The notes below the pieces were generated by a model that did not search any database, was not told the origin of the DNA, and was given only the letters and a program-made list of their open reading frames with translations. This document shows, one piece after another, positions 34,596 through 43,579 of a stretch of DNA of 64,000 bases (position 1 is its first letter; the number at the start of each line of letters is the position of its first letter). The position numbers were made by a program, and so were the translations under genes. The DNA comes from Paraburkholderia aromaticivorans (GTDB lineage: Bacteria > Pseudomonadota > Gammaproteobacteria > Burkholderiales > Burkholderiaceae): positions 3,162,001-3,226,000 of the forward strand of contig NZ_CP051516.1 in assembly GCF_012689525.1 (NCBI RefSeq). The letters are read 5' to 3'.

Positions 34596-34856
34596 ATGGA
34601 ATTCGATACGAAAGTCGCGATCATCGTGCTGGACGATCTCGCTGTCTGGCAAAAACTCAATGTGACCGCGTTTCTCGCGACAGGCATCGCGGGCGCCGCC
34701 CCGGAGGCCATGGGCGAGCCGTACGAGGACGCGGCGGGCCGCCGGCACGCACCGCTGCTCAGCCAGCCGATGACGGTGTATCAGGCGGACAACGCGGGTT
34801 TGCTGCGCGCGTTTCGCCTTGTTCGAGCGATTGCGTATCGCGCGTGCGGACCTTGA
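34596..34856 (+). pseudogene. DUF2000-family gene, 3' end deleted
   Basis: The first 75 codons match the DUF2000 family: MEFDTKVAIIVLDDLAVWQK, LNVTAFLATGIAG and GEPYEDAAGRRHAPLLSQPM are typical. Family members are about 135-145 residues. Here similarity stops at NAGLLRA (about 34808) and the frame then reads into the antisense of the neighbouring Lrp gene. About 60 codons are missing. Because the convergent Lrp gene also loses its 3' end here, one deletion probably removed both tails. A shortened, misfolded protein is the most that could be made. Confidence 0.75.
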
Positions 34857-35243
34857 GCAAAATTGCGCTCTCGCCCGTCACGGTATGAATCTCCTCGACA
34901 TCCGATAGCTCCTGCAGTGCCAGCAGTTGCCGCGTCACCACCCAGCTCGTCGTATCGACATGCACGAACGCACGCAGCGGGCGGTTGAGCCTCGCGGCGT
35001 CGAGCGTGGCGACGGTGGCCTTGATCACGCCTTCTTTCTTCAACGCCGGGCGCGCTCGTGGACCGCGGGCGCCGACAGAAACAGCAGCTTGCCGAGTTCC
35101 GCATAAGTGCGCGTGGCGTCTTCGGCGAGTAGCGCGAGCAGCTTGCGGTCGGTGTCGTCGAGCGAGGCCGCGCCCGGTTGGGCGCCCGCTGCCCGGAGCG
35201 CTCTGCCGCTGCGGGTGGAAGGTGGGCGCGGACCCGTGCTCAC
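34822..35243 (-). pseudogene. Lrp/AsnC-family regulator, frameshifted and 3'-truncated
   Basis: The GTG at 35243 overlaps the stop of the acyl-CoA synthetase (GTGA). The frame encodes the AsnC helix-turn-helix (LDDTDRKLLALLAEDATRTY, then KLLFLSAPAVHERARR) and stops at about 35040. The next frame continues KKEGVIKATVATLDAARLN, then VEEIHTVTGESAILLKVRTR. Adding one T to CGGCGTTGAAG restores RRLKK, so a single-base deletion explains the stop. The C-terminal 40 or so residues of the ligand domain (after TRDTQSLE) are gone, at the junction with the DUF2000 remnant. It cannot make a normal Lrp protein. Confidence 0.82.
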
Positions 35244-36901
35244 GGTTTTGCCGCGGAATTGTCCCCGTCTTGTCCGAGTCCCTCGCGCAAGGCTTTGCGG
35301 ATCACCTTGCCGGTCGGCGTCATCGGCAGGCTGTCGACAAAGCGGATCTCGCGCGGATATTCGTGCGCGGCGAGGCGCGTTTTGACGTGGTGCTGGATCT
35401 CGCGCACGAGCGCCTCGTCGCCGACAAAACCGGCCTTGAGCACCACGAACGCCATCACGATCTCCGTGCGCTCGGGATCCGGCGCGCCGATCACGGCCGC
35501 CATCGAAACGGCCGGGTGACGCAGCAATGAATCTTCGATCGAAGCCGGCCCGATTCGATAACCGGCGCTCGTGATCACGTCGTCACCACGGCCGACGAAG
35601 CGGATGAAACCGTCCGCGTCGCGCGTGCCGAGGTCGCCGGTCAGCAGAAACTTGCCGCGGAATTTTTCGCGGGTCGCCGCCTCGTTGCCCCAGTAGCCGA
35701 GGAACATGACCGGATCGGGCGCGGCCACCGCGATATCGCCGATTGCGCCTTGCGGCAGTTCGTTGCCGTCCATGTCGACGATCGCGACATGATGCCCCGG
35801 CACCGCGCGGCCGATCGCGCCGAAACACGGCTCGAACAGCGCCGCACACGACGACACCACCACGTTGCACTCCGTCTGCCCGTAGAACTCGTTGATCGTC
35901 ACGCCCAGCGCCGTGCGGCCCCAGCCGATCAATTCCTCGCCGAGCGATTCGCCGCCGCTTGCCACCGAGCGCAACGCGAGGCGCCAGCGTTCGGGATGTT
36001 CGACGCCGCGCATCATCTTCAGCGCGGTCGGCGGCAAAAACGTATGCGAGACCGCGTGACGCGCCATCAGATCGAACGCGGCCTGGCCGTCGAATTTCGC
36101 AAAGCGGCGCGCCAGCACCGCGACGCCGTGATGCCACGACGGCAGCAGCACGTCGAACAGGCCGCCGATCCACGCCCAGTCCGCCGGCGTCCACATCAGC
36201 GTGGCGTGCGCGGGAAAGCCCTGTTGCGACATCTCGACGCCCGGCAGATGACCGGGCAACACGCGATGCCCATGCAGCGCGCCCTTCGGCTTGCCGGTCG
36301 TGCCCGATGTATAGATGATCACCGCGGGATCGTCGGCGCCGGTGTCGGCGGGCGTGAAGCTGGCGGACGCGCCGTTCAGCGCCTGCCAGAATGAACGCAC
36401 GGGTACTTGCGGATCGCCGTTGTCCTGATCGATATCCACGCTGAAGACATTGCGCAAAGCTGGCAACCCTGCGCGGATTTCGTCGACTTTCCGCACGCCC
36501 GCATGATCGGTAATCAACGCCACCGCGCCGCTGTCGCCGAGCCGGTGTTCGATCGCGTCGACGCCGAATAGCGCGAAGAGCGGCACGGCCACCATGCCAG
36601 CCTTGTAGGCGGCGAGATGCGCGACCGCCGTTTCAATCGATTGCGACAGGAAGATGCCGATGCGGTCGCCACGTTGCGCGCCCGCTGCGAGCAGCACATT
36701 GGCGAAGCGGTCGGACAGCGCCTTCAACTGGTCGAACGTGTAGCGTGTGGCGTTGCCCTCGGCGTCCTCGTAGATCAGCGCAAGGCGGCCCGAACCGTCG
36801 GCCCATTTGTCGCATACGTCGACGCCGATGTTGTAGCGCGCCGGGATGTCCCACACGAAGTTAGCCGCGAGCGATTCGTAGGTCTGGCCGTCGAGATTCA
36901 T
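35240..36901 (-). CDS. AMP-forming acyl-CoA synthetase
   Basis: Activates a carboxylic acid to its CoA thioester. The 553-residue protein has the adenylating-enzyme motifs IIYTSGTTGKPKGALHGH, EFYGQTECN, the hinge GRGDDVITSAGYRIGPASIE and the catalytic lysine in MTPTGKVIRKALREG. The N-terminal region (NIGVDVCDKWADGSGRLAL) resembles medium-chain acyl-CoA or acetyl-CoA-synthetase-like enzymes. The ATG at 36901 overlaps the stop of the SDR gene as ATGA, and its own stop overlaps the Lrp remnant, so the three form one translationally coupled run. The substrate is not clear; with an SDR partner a branched or unsaturated fatty acid is possible. Confidence 0.88.
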   Translation of the reverse strand: MNLDGQTYESLAANFVWDIPARYNIGVDVCDKWADGSGRLALIYEDAEGNATRYTFDQLKALSDRFANVLLAAGAQRGDRIGIFLSQSIETAVAHLAAYKAGMVAVPLFALFGVDAIEHRLGDSGAVALITDHAGVRKVDEIRAGLPALRNVFSVDIDQDNGDPQVPVRSFWQALNGASASFTPADTGADDPAVIIYTSGTTGKPKGALHGHRVLPGHLPGVEMSQQGFPAHATLMWTPADWAWIGGLFDVLLPSWHHGVAVLARRFAKFDGQAAFDLMARHAVSHTFLPPTALKMMRGVEHPERWRLALRSVASGGESLGEELIGWGRTALGVTINEFYGQTECNVVVSSCAALFEPCFGAIGRAVPGHHVAIVDMDGNELPQGAIGDIAVAAPDPVMFLGYWGNEAATREKFRGKFLLTGDLGTRDADGFIRFVGRGDDVITSAGYRIGPASIEDSLLRHPAVSMAAVIGAPDPERTEIVMAFVVLKAGFVGDEALVREIQHHVKTRLAAHEYPREIRFVDSLPMTPTGKVIRKALREGLGQDGDNSAAKP

Positions 36902-37818
36902 CGTGTCTGCTCCTGCAAGCCCGTCGGCGGTTGATAGCGCGGGAAGCCGTTATATTCGATCGTACGCTCCGCTTCAGCGAGCGGCCATGAATGGCGCGCG
37001 TTCGGCACGCCGCCGTCGACGCGGATCACCGTGCCGTTGATGAACGCGGACGCCTCCGACAACAGAAAGACCGCCGCGCTGGCGAGTTCCGATTCCGTGC
37101 CGAAACGCTGCAATGGCACCTTGTGCTTCAGCGTGCGCAGCAGCGCCTGGTACTCTTCGTTGTAGCTGTCCATGCCCGCTGACGCAATCCAACCGGGCGC
37201 GACCGCGTTGACTCTGACGCCGGCGTGGCCCCATTCGCATGCGGCCGTTTCGGTGAAGTTCCATACGCCCGCGCGCGCCGCGCCCGAGTGCCCCATGCCG
37301 GGCATGCCGCCCCAGATGTCCGCCAGCATGTTCACGATTGCGCCGCCGTGGTTTTGCATCCATTGGGTATAGCACTCGCGTGACATCAGAAACGTGCCGT
37401 GCAGATTGTTGCGCACGACCGCGTCCCAGCCGTTCAAGGAGATCTTTTCGAGCCTGGCGGGGAATTGGCCGCCGGCGCAGTTGAAAAGACCGTCCACGTG
37501 GCCCAGATCCGTGATGATCGAAGCGATCGTTTCACGGACCTGCTGCTCGTTGCGGATGTCGCAGGAGTAAATCTTGTGGCCGTTGGCGGAGGATGGATGA
37601 TCCGCGGCCAGTTCGGCTTGCACCGCTTTCAGCTTGCCTTCGCTTCGGCCGACTAGCGCCAGGGTCGCCCCTAAAGATGCGAGTTCGTGAGCCGTGCATC
37701 GGCCAAGCCCGCTGCCCGCGCCGGTGACGATGACCACCTTGCGGGCGAAAAGACCTTCGCGGAAAACTGAACGATAGCCGCTGGATGGCGGCGAGGTGCT
37801 CGACGAAGCTGCGGGCAT
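36898..37818 (-). CDS. Short-chain dehydrogenase/reductase
   Basis: NAD(P)-dependent SDR of 306 residues. The Rossmann motif TGAGSGLGRC is near residue 33, NCAGG is near 115 and NGTVIRVDGG is near the C-terminus. At the usual active-site Tyr-x3-Lys position I see the stretch GHSGAARAGVWNFTETAA, which keeps Ser but shows no YxxxK. That suggests a 2,4-dienoyl-CoA-reductase-like SDR, which lacks the classical Tyr. An N-terminal extension (MPAASSSTSPPSSGYRSVF) precedes the fold. ATG 37818 follows GGAGGAGA. The gene is coupled by 4 bp to the acyl-CoA synthetase, which fits a role on CoA esters. Confidence 0.85.
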   Translation of the reverse strand: MPAASSSTSPPSSGYRSVFREGLFARKVVIVTGAGSGLGRCTAHELASLGATLALVGRSEGKLKAVQAELAADHPSSANGHKIYSCDIRNEQQVRETIASIITDLGHVDGLFNCAGGQFPARLEKISLNGWDAVVRNNLHGTFLMSRECYTQWMQNHGGAIVNMLADIWGGMPGMGHSGAARAGVWNFTETAACEWGHAGVRVNAVAPGWIASAGMDSYNEEYQALLRTLKHKVPLQRFGTESELASAAVFLLSEASAFINGTVIRVDGGVPNARHSWPLAEAERTIEYNGFPRYQPPTGLQEQTR

Positions 37819-37912
37819 TCGGGTGTCTCCTCCATGTGCTGCGCTTTCGATGTTTTCTGAGTTTAGCTCAAGTTTTATCAGCGCGTTGTTGTCACCCTCA
37901 ATTTTCTTTCCA

Positions 37913-39298
37913 TTATTTCCTGCTTGGCATTTCCTTAATTTTTGAGCTAGGCTCAATTCGAACCCACTCAACTTCCCGCGCGGCACCCATCCTCGCGCCT
38001 TCATCGAGCGCCCCGGCCAGATCGGCAACCGGCCGCGAACGTGGCCGCGCCAACGCCGCGTTCAGCTTGTCCCGATCCAGTTCCTTCTCCCACGCCGCAA
38101 TCACAATCGACGCCACGCCATTGCCCATCGTATTGGTCAGCGCCCGGCACTCCGACATGAAACGGTCGATGCCGAGAATCAGCACCATCGCCGTCACCGG
38201 CACGGTCGGCACCACGGAAAGACTCGCGGCCAGCGTGATGAAGCCCGCCCCCGTGACGCCCGTCGAACCCTTGGACGTCAGCATCGTCACCGCCAGCAGC
38301 GTGATTTCCTGAGCGATCGTCAAATGCGTGTTGGTGGCCTGCGCGAGAAACAGCACCGCGAGCGTCATGTAGATATTGGTGCCGTCGAGATTGAACGAGT
38401 AGCCGGTCGGCACCACGAGTCCGACAATGCCGCGCGAGCAGCCGAGCCGTTCGAGCTTCTCCATCAATTGCGGCAGCGCGGCTTCCGACGTGGAAGTGCC
38501 GAGCACGATCAGCAACTCGTCCTTGATATACACGACGAAGCGCCACAAGCTGAATCCGCATGCTCTCGCAATCAAACCAAGGCCGCACGAGACGAACAGA
38601 AACGCGGTCAGATAGAACGTGCCGATCAGCTTCATCATCGGCAGCAAGGAGACGATGCCGTATTTGCCGATCGTGAATGCAATCGCGCCGAATGCACCGA
38701 TCGGCGCGAGGCTGGTGATCATCCGCACGATGCGGAAGAACGTTTTCGACAGCAGTTCAACGAGGCCGATCAGCGGTTTGGCGGGTTCCCCCATCATCGC
38801 GAGCGCGGTGCCGAACAACATCGCGATCAGCAGCACCGGCAAAATATCGCCCTGCGTGAAAGCGCCGGCGAACGTGTCGGGAATGATGTGCATGAAGAAG
38901 CCCGCGAGCCCTTCGCCGTGTGCGGCTTGCGCGGCATAACCCGCGATCGCGCCGGCATCGAGCGTGGCGGGATCAACATTGAAGCCAGCGCCCGGCTTCA
39001 GCACATGCGCGGCGAGCAGGCCGATCGCCAGTGCGAGCGTCGACACCACCTCGAAATACAGCAAGGCCTTGCCACCGACGCGCCCGACCTTGCGCATGTC
39101 GTGCATGCTGGCAATGCCGGTCACGACCGTGCAGAAAATCACCGGGCTGATGATCATGCGCACGAGTTTGATGAAGGCGTCGCCGAGCGGTTTCATCGCC
39201 ACGGCGTCCGCGGGCAGAAAATGCCCCAATGCCACGCCGATCACGATCGCCACGATCACCTGCACGTACAGCACCTTGTAGAGCGGCTTGCGTTTCAT
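37913..39298 (-). CDS. dctA: C4-dicarboxylate transporter DctA
   Basis: Inner-membrane symporter for succinate, fumarate, malate and similar acids, of the dicarboxylate/amino acid:cation symporter family. The 461-residue protein starts [19 protein letters not shown] and has multiple membrane helices. Family signatures are visible: the serine-rich reentrant loop [36 protein letters not shown] and [14 protein letters not shown]. The ATG at 39298 follows GGAGGAGA. It lies 100 bp downstream of leuD on the same strand, so it may be co-transcribed with the dehalogenase-leuCD run. Burkholderia genomes usually have several dctA copies. Confidence 0.95.
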   Translation of the reverse strand: MKRKPLYKVLYVQVIVAIVIGVALGHFLPADAVAMKPLGDAFIKLVRMIISPVIFCTVVTGIASMHDMRKVGRVGGKALLYFEVVSTLALAIGLLAAHVLKPGAGFNVDPATLDAGAIAGYAAQAAHGEGLAGFFMHIIPDTFAGAFTQGDILPVLLIAMLFGTALAMMGEPAKPLIGLVELLSKTFFRIVRMITSLAPIGAFGAIAFTIGKYGIVSLLPMMKLIGTFYLTAFLFVSCGLGLIARACGFSLWRFVVYIKDELLIVLGTSTSEAALPQLMEKLERLGCSRGIVGLVVPTGYSFNLDGTNIYMTLAVLFLAQATNTHLTIAQEITLLAVTMLTSKGSTGVTGAGFITLAASLSVVPTVPVTAMVLILGIDRFMSECRALTNTMGNGVASIVIAAWEKELDRDKLNAALARPRSRPVADLAGALDEGARMGAAREVEWVRIEPSSKIKEMPSRK

Positions 39299-39398
39299 GT
39301 CTCCTCCGTTTTTGAGGGCAAAGCGCGTCCCTTCCCGTCTGGTGGGGAATCTGTCACGCGCAGTTCGTTGAATGGCGGCGCAAGGGCCGCCGGGGGCG

Positions 39399-40010
39399 TT
39401 ACAACACGGCGGCCCAGCTATGCCGTGCGAAATGGGCCCGCTCGAATGCTTCGATGTCGTGCAATGAAGCGAGCGTCAGATCGATGGTGTCCATGCCTTC
39501 GACCACCATCCGTTTATGGCGAGCGCCTAAAGGAAAAGTGAACATGCGTCCCGTCGTGGACGTCACCGTTTGCCGTTCGATATCAATATGCAGCGGCGCA
39601 GCGGGTTGTGTGGCTGCGTCGTGCAAGAGGACATCTATCTCGTCGCGTTCAAGTTGCACGAGCAGCAGACGATTGTTCATCGCGTTCGAATAGAAGATCT
39701 CCGCGAAGCTCGGCGCGATGACCGCCTCGAAACCGGATTGCTGAAGTCCCCACACCGCGTGCTCGCGGCTCGACCCACAGCCGAAGTTCGAGCCGCCGAT
39801 CAGAATCCGCGCGCCGCGATACGCCGGCTGATTCAGCACGCAATCGCTACGCGGCTCGCCTTGCGCGTCGAAACGCAAGTCGTAGAGCAAGCCTTCCTTG
39901 AGCCCGGCTTTGTCGATGATGCGCAGGAACTGCTTCGGCATGATCTGATCGGTATCGAGGTTTTCGATGGGCAATGGCGCGGCAGTGCCGTGAATTTCAG
40001 TGAGTCTCAT
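39399..40010 (-). CDS. leuD: LeuD-type aconitase-family small (swivel) subunit
   Basis: Small subunit of an isopropylmalate-isomerase-type hydro-lyase, 203 residues. The swivelling-domain motif [19 protein letters not shown] near residues 63-81 and [13 protein letters not shown] stretch [15 protein letters not shown] are typical. ATG 40010 overlaps the leuC stop by 4 bp (ATGA), so it forms a complex with that LeuC. No leuB or leuA is nearby, unlike the biosynthetic leuCDB operon expected elsewhere in such a genome. This pair is therefore probably a second copy, possibly acting on a different 2-hydroxy di- or tricarboxylate. Confidence 0.88.
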   Translation of the reverse strand: MRLTEIHGTAAPLPIENLDTDQIMPKQFLRIIDKAGLKEGLLYDLRFDAQGEPRSDCVLNQPAYRGARILIGGSNFGCGSSREHAVWGLQQSGFEAVIAPSFAEIFYSNAMNNRLLLVQLERDEIDVLLHDAATQPAAPLHIDIERQTVTSTTGRMFTFPLGARHKRMVVEGMDTIDLTLASLHDIEAFERAHFARHSWAAVL

Positions 40011-41422
40011 GACTGCGTCTCCAGCGTGCGGACGTCGGTGATGCGTCCGGTCAGTGCAGCCGCCGCGGCCATCGCGGGGCTCATCAAATGGGTGCGGCCG
40101 CCGCGGCCCTGGCGTCCTTCGAAGTTGCGGTTGGTGGTCGATGCACACCGTTCGCCGAGCGCCAGAAAATCGTCGTTCATCGCGAGACACATGGAGCAGC
40201 CCGGCTCGCGCCATTCGAAGCCGGCCTCGCGCAACGCGGCTGCGATGCCTTCGGCTTCCGCCTGGCGCCGCACGCTGCCCGAACCGGGCACGACCATCGC
40301 GCGCACGCCTTGCGCGACGTGGCGGCCCGCGACGATCGACGCGACGATGCGCAGGTCTTCAATGCGTCCATTGGTGCAGGAACCGATGAACACGCGATCG
40401 ATCGGCGTCCCGGCAATCGGCTGGTCCGCGTCGAGGCCGATATAGTCGAGCGCGCGGCGCAACGCGGCGGCGGCTTCCGGTGTCTTTTGCGCGGCCGCGA
40501 CGGGAATCCGTTCGTCGACGGCAATCGCCTGGTCGGGACTCGTGCCCCACGTGACGAACGGCGCGATATCGCGCGCATCGAAACGATGCTCGCTATCGAA
40601 GGGCACGCCCGGGTCCGATTTCAGTTCGCGCCAGTCGTTCATCGCGGCGCGCCACGCGGCCTCACCGAGCGACGTTGCGTGTGCGCGGACGTAGTCGAAC
40701 GTGGTGGCATCGGGTTCGATCAGCGCGGCACGCGCGCCCGCTTCGACGGTCATGTTGCACAAGGTCATGCGCGCTTCCGCCGACAGCGACGCGATGGTCG
40801 AACCGGCGAATTCCACCGCGTAGCCGCGCGCGCCCTGCGCGCCGATGCGGCTGATGATCCACAGAATCAGATCCTTCGACGAAGTACCGTACGGCAACGC
40901 GCCCTCGATCGTGATGCGCATGGTCTGCGCGACGCGATACACCAGGGTCTGCGTGGCGAGCACATGCTCGACTTCGGACGTGCCGATACCGAAACCCAAC
41001 GCGCCGAGCGCGCCATACGTGGTGGTGTGGCTATCGCCACACAACACGACCATGCCCGGCCGAACCAGCCCGCGCTCGGGCGCGACGATATGTTCGATGC
41101 CTTGCAGCGGATCGTTCGCCGCATGCAGCGCGACGCCGGCCTCCGCGCAATTGCGCGCCAGGTTATTCGCCAGCAGCAACGACGAGGCATCGCGAATCAC
41201 CCGCGGCGATTCCGCATGCGTCGGAATGATGTGACTGACCACCGCGAGCTGCTGCTTAGGCCGGCGCACGCGCCGCGTTTTCGCGGCCAGCGCGCTGAAT
41301 GCCTGCGGACTGGTGTATTCGTTCATCAGATGCAGATCGACGTACAGCAGCACATTCTGCTCATCGACACGCGTGACGACATGCGAATCGACCAGCTTCT
41401 GGTAAAGGGTTTGTGTTGACAT
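40007..41422 (-). CDS. leuC: LeuC-type aconitase-family large subunit
   Basis: Large, Fe-S-containing subunit of an isopropylmalate-isomerase-type enzyme, 471 residues. The 4Fe-4S cysteines are in VFIGSCTNGRIEDL and EPGCSMCLAMN. The substrate/cluster motif VLCGDSHTTTYGALGALGFG and STTNRNFEGRQGRGG are also present. ATG 41422 (MSTQTLYQKLVDSH) is chosen although the RBS is weak; the longer in-frame start would overlap the dehalogenase gene. It starts 18 bp after the stop of a fluoroacetate-dehalogenase homologue. As aconitase is the target of fluorocitrate, the pairing is suggestive; the substrate itself cannot be read from sequence. Confidence 0.9.
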   Translation of the reverse strand: MSTQTLYQKLVDSHVVTRVDEQNVLLYVDLHLMNEYTSPQAFSALAAKTRRVRRPKQQLAVVSHIIPTHAESPRVIRDASSLLLANNLARNCAEAGVALHAANDPLQGIEHIVAPERGLVRPGMVVLCGDSHTTTYGALGALGFGIGTSEVEHVLATQTLVYRVAQTMRITIEGALPYGTSSKDLILWIISRIGAQGARGYAVEFAGSTIASLSAEARMTLCNMTVEAGARAALIEPDATTFDYVRAHATSLGEAAWRAAMNDWRELKSDPGVPFDSEHRFDARDIAPFVTWGTSPDQAIAVDERIPVAAAQKTPEAAAALRRALDYIGLDADQPIAGTPIDRVFIGSCTNGRIEDLRIVASIVAGRHVAQGVRAMVVPGSGSVRRQAEAEGIAAALREAGFEWREPGCSMCLAMNDDFLALGERCASTTNRNFEGRQGRGGRTHLMSPAMAAAAALTGRITDVRTLETQS

Positions 41423-41439
41423 GATGAAGGTCCGCGCAA

Positions 41440-42318
41440 TCAGGACAGCAAAAACGGAAGGACGCGTTCGAGCAGTAACTCGGGCGCTTCCTCGGGAATG
41501 TAGTGACCGCACGGCAACGCTTCGCCGCTCACATTGGCCGACCACTTTCGCCATTCGGCCAGCGGCTCGAAACATTGTTCGATCACGCCTTGCGCGCCCC
41601 ACAACGCCAGGAAATCGCATTCGATCTTCTGCCCTTCAGCCAGCGACGCGCGATCATGATCGAGATCGATCGTGATGCTCGCGCGATAGTCCTCGCAGAT
41701 GCCGTGCGCGGTGCCGGGGTCGCTCAGGCAGCGCAGATATTCGGCGTAGGCCGCGTCGGTGAAGGGTGCGAGCCCGGCGCTGCGCGCGCCGATGGTCTGC
41801 TTGAGATAAAGGTCGGGATCCGCGCGAATCAGCGTCTCGGGAAACGGCGCGGGACGCACGAGAAAGAACCAGTGCCAGTAAGCACGCGCGAAATCGAACG
41901 AGGTCTGTTCGTACATCGCGAGTGTCGGCGCGACGTCGAGCGTCACGAGTCGCGTCACGGTCTGCGAATGATCGAGCGCCATGCGGGCGGCCACGCGTCC
42001 GCCGCGATCGTGACCGAGCACGGCGAAGCGGTCGAAACCTTGCGCGCGCATCAGGGCGACCTGATCGGCGGCCATGCGGCGCTTGGAATAGTTGCCGTGG
42101 TCGTGGGTGCCCTGCGGTTTGCCGCTGTCGCCGTAACCGCGCAAATCCGCGGCGATCAGCGTGAAGTGTCGAGCCAGCGTCGGCGCGACCCTGTGCCAGA
42201 TCGCGTGGGTCTGCGGATGGCCGTGTAACAACAGCAATGCCGGCCCGCTCCCGCCGCGTATTGCGTTGATGCGGATGCCGTCGACTTCGGCCGACGCGTC
42301 TGTGAAACCTTCAAACAT
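41440..42318 (-). CDS. Haloacetate/fluoroacetate dehalogenase
   Basis: Alpha/beta hydrolase of 292 residues predicted to hydrolyse the C-F bond of fluoroacetate (and haloacetates) to glycolate. With ATG 42318 the nucleophile is D104 in GHDRGGR, the carboxylate-binding arginines are R105 and R108, D128 is the acid, and the halide pocket residues H149 and W150 lie in YWHWFFL. A tyrosine near 211 (EDYRAS) and a histidine near 272 (CGHYIPEEAP) complete the set. These numbers coincide with the Burkholderia FA1 enzyme (D104, D128, H149, W150). An ATG at 42321 is 3 bp upstream, but the spacing to GGAGG favours 42318. It heads a run with leuC, leuD and dctA and faces a LysR gene. Confidence 0.9.
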   Translation of the reverse strand: MFEGFTDASAEVDGIRINAIRGGSGPALLLLHGHPQTHAIWHRVAPTLARHFTLIAADLRGYGDSGKPQGTHDHGNYSKRRMAADQVALMRAQGFDRFAVLGHDRGGRVAARMALDHSQTVTRLVTLDVAPTLAMYEQTSFDFARAYWHWFFLVRPAPFPETLIRADPDLYLKQTIGARSAGLAPFTDAAYAEYLRCLSDPGTAHGICEDYRASITIDLDHDRASLAEGQKIECDFLALWGAQGVIEQCFEPLAEWRKWSANVSGEALPCGHYIPEEAPELLLERVLPFLLS

Positions 42319-42412
42319 CATTGCCTCCCATGTTTGAATGAAGTCTAATTGATGCCTGCAGCGATATGGTTTCTCTTAACGCAATCCGGAATTAACTTTT
42401 AGGAACGAATCG

Positions 42413-43315
42413 ATGGACGGCTTTTCCGACCTGAATCTGTTCGCGCTGGTGGCGCGCCATCGCAATCTTGCCGCTGCCGCACGCGAACTCGGCGTCACGC
42501 CGCCGTCCATCAGCAAGCGGCTCGCGCAACTCGAACAACGCCTCGGCGTGCGGCTCGTGAACCGCACCACGCGGCGCGTGAGTCTGACGGCGGAGGGCGA
42601 GATTTATCTGGCGAATGGCTCGCGCATCCTCGACGACCTCGCCGAACTCGAACAACTGGTCACCCAGAGCCGCGCCGAACCGGCCGGTCTGTTACGTGTG
42701 AACGCGTCGTTCGGTTTCGGCCGCGCGCACATCGCTCCGGCAATTTCGCGTTTCAGCGAGCGGTTCCCATCGATGAAGATTCAGTTGCATCTGACGGATC
42801 GGCCTGTGAGCTTGCAGGAAGAAGGCTTCGATCTTGGGATTCGTTTCGGCGAAGTGCCGGATGCGCGCATCAATGCGCGTTTGCTGCTGAAGAACCAGCG
42901 CGTCGTGTGCGCGTCGCCGGCTTATGTGAAGCGGCACGGCGCACCGCAAATGCCGCACGATCTCACGCGCCATGCCTGCCTCGTCTTACGCGAAAACGAA
43001 TCGGCGTACGGCACGTGGCATTTTTCGCGCGGCAAGAAATCGGAGACGGTGAAGGTGGACGGTCCGTTGAGCAGCAACGACGGCAGCGCCGTGCTGAAGT
43101 GGGCGCTCGATGGCCGCGGTGTCGCCGTGCGCTCGGCGTGGGAAATCGCGGGACATCTACGGCGCGGGGAACTGGTGCCGCTTCTCGCCGAGTGGACCTT
43201 GCCGAACGCGGACATTCACGCGATCTATCTGGAGCGGCATCGTCTGTCGGCCAAGCTGAGGACGTTTATCGATTTTCTCGGCGACGAGTTGCGCGAGAGT
43301 GTTCAGGCCACATAG
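42413..43315 (+). CDS. LysR-family regulator divergent from the dehalogenase
   Basis: LysR-type regulator of 300 residues with the N-terminal winged helix (FALVARHRNLAAAARELGVT, then PPSISKRLAQLEQRLGVRL) and the wing NRTTRRVSLTAEGE. The effector domain starts near residue 88 and resembles the group that includes DmlR-type regulators. ATG 42413 has AGGAACG upstream. It is divergent from the dehalogenase with a 94-bp gap, the usual LysR layout, so it probably controls the dehalogenase-leuCD run. No clear T-N11-A palindrome stands out in the gap. Confidence 0.88.
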   Translation: MDGFSDLNLFALVARHRNLAAAARELGVTPPSISKRLAQLEQRLGVRLVNRTTRRVSLTAEGEIYLANGSRILDDLAELEQLVTQSRAEPAGLLRVNASFGFGRAHIAPAISRFSERFPSMKIQLHLTDRPVSLQEEGFDLGIRFGEVPDARINARLLLKNQRVVCASPAYVKRHGAPQMPHDLTRHACLVLRENESAYGTWHFSRGKKSETVKVDGPLSSNDGSAVLKWALDGRGVAVRSAWEIAGHLRRGELVPLLAEWTLPNADIHAIYLERHRLSAKLRTFIDFLGDELRESVQAT

Positions 43316-43327
43316 CGAGACGTGCGC

Positions 43328-43519
43328 TCACCCTGCCCGCTTATTCCGCTGTTGCGCCCGGCTAGCGCGCCAGCGCAGCAGAAACCCGACGAGCGCGGCG
43401 AAGGCGGCAGTGGCCGCATAACCGGCGAGGCGAATCGCGTCTTCGCTCGGCAAGCGGGAGATCAACAGAACGACTACGGCGAGTGCCAGCACGGCTAGAA
43501 GCCCGATGATCCATTTCAT
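43328..43519 (-). CDS. Small two-helix membrane protein
   Basis: A 63-residue protein of unknown function with two predicted membrane helices, WIIGLLAVLALAVVVLLI (residues about 3-20) and LAGYAATAAFAALVGFLL (about 32-49). A short loop RLPSEDAIR lies between them, and a basic tail (RWRASRAQQRNKRAG) suggests a cytoplasmic C-terminus. ATG 43519 follows GGAGACAAG; the frame upstream of it lacks a better start. It lies between two LysR genes and converges on the first one 13 bp from its stop. Small inner-membrane protein is all that can be said. Confidence 0.6.
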   Translation of the reverse strand: MKWIIGLLAVLALAVVVLLISRLPSEDAIRLAGYAATAAFAALVGFLLRWRASRAQQRNKRAG

Positions 43520-43579
43520 CTCTTGTCTCCGCTTTTTTGCGTAGCATACCCGCGCGAAGCGCAAGATGAACGTCGTCGT

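Noticed and set aside
39399..41422. Reading this leuCD as the standard leucine-biosynthesis pair
   Set aside because: Not excluded, but neighbours are a dehalogenase and dctA, and leuA/leuB are absent; the family assignment is kept and the pathway left open.
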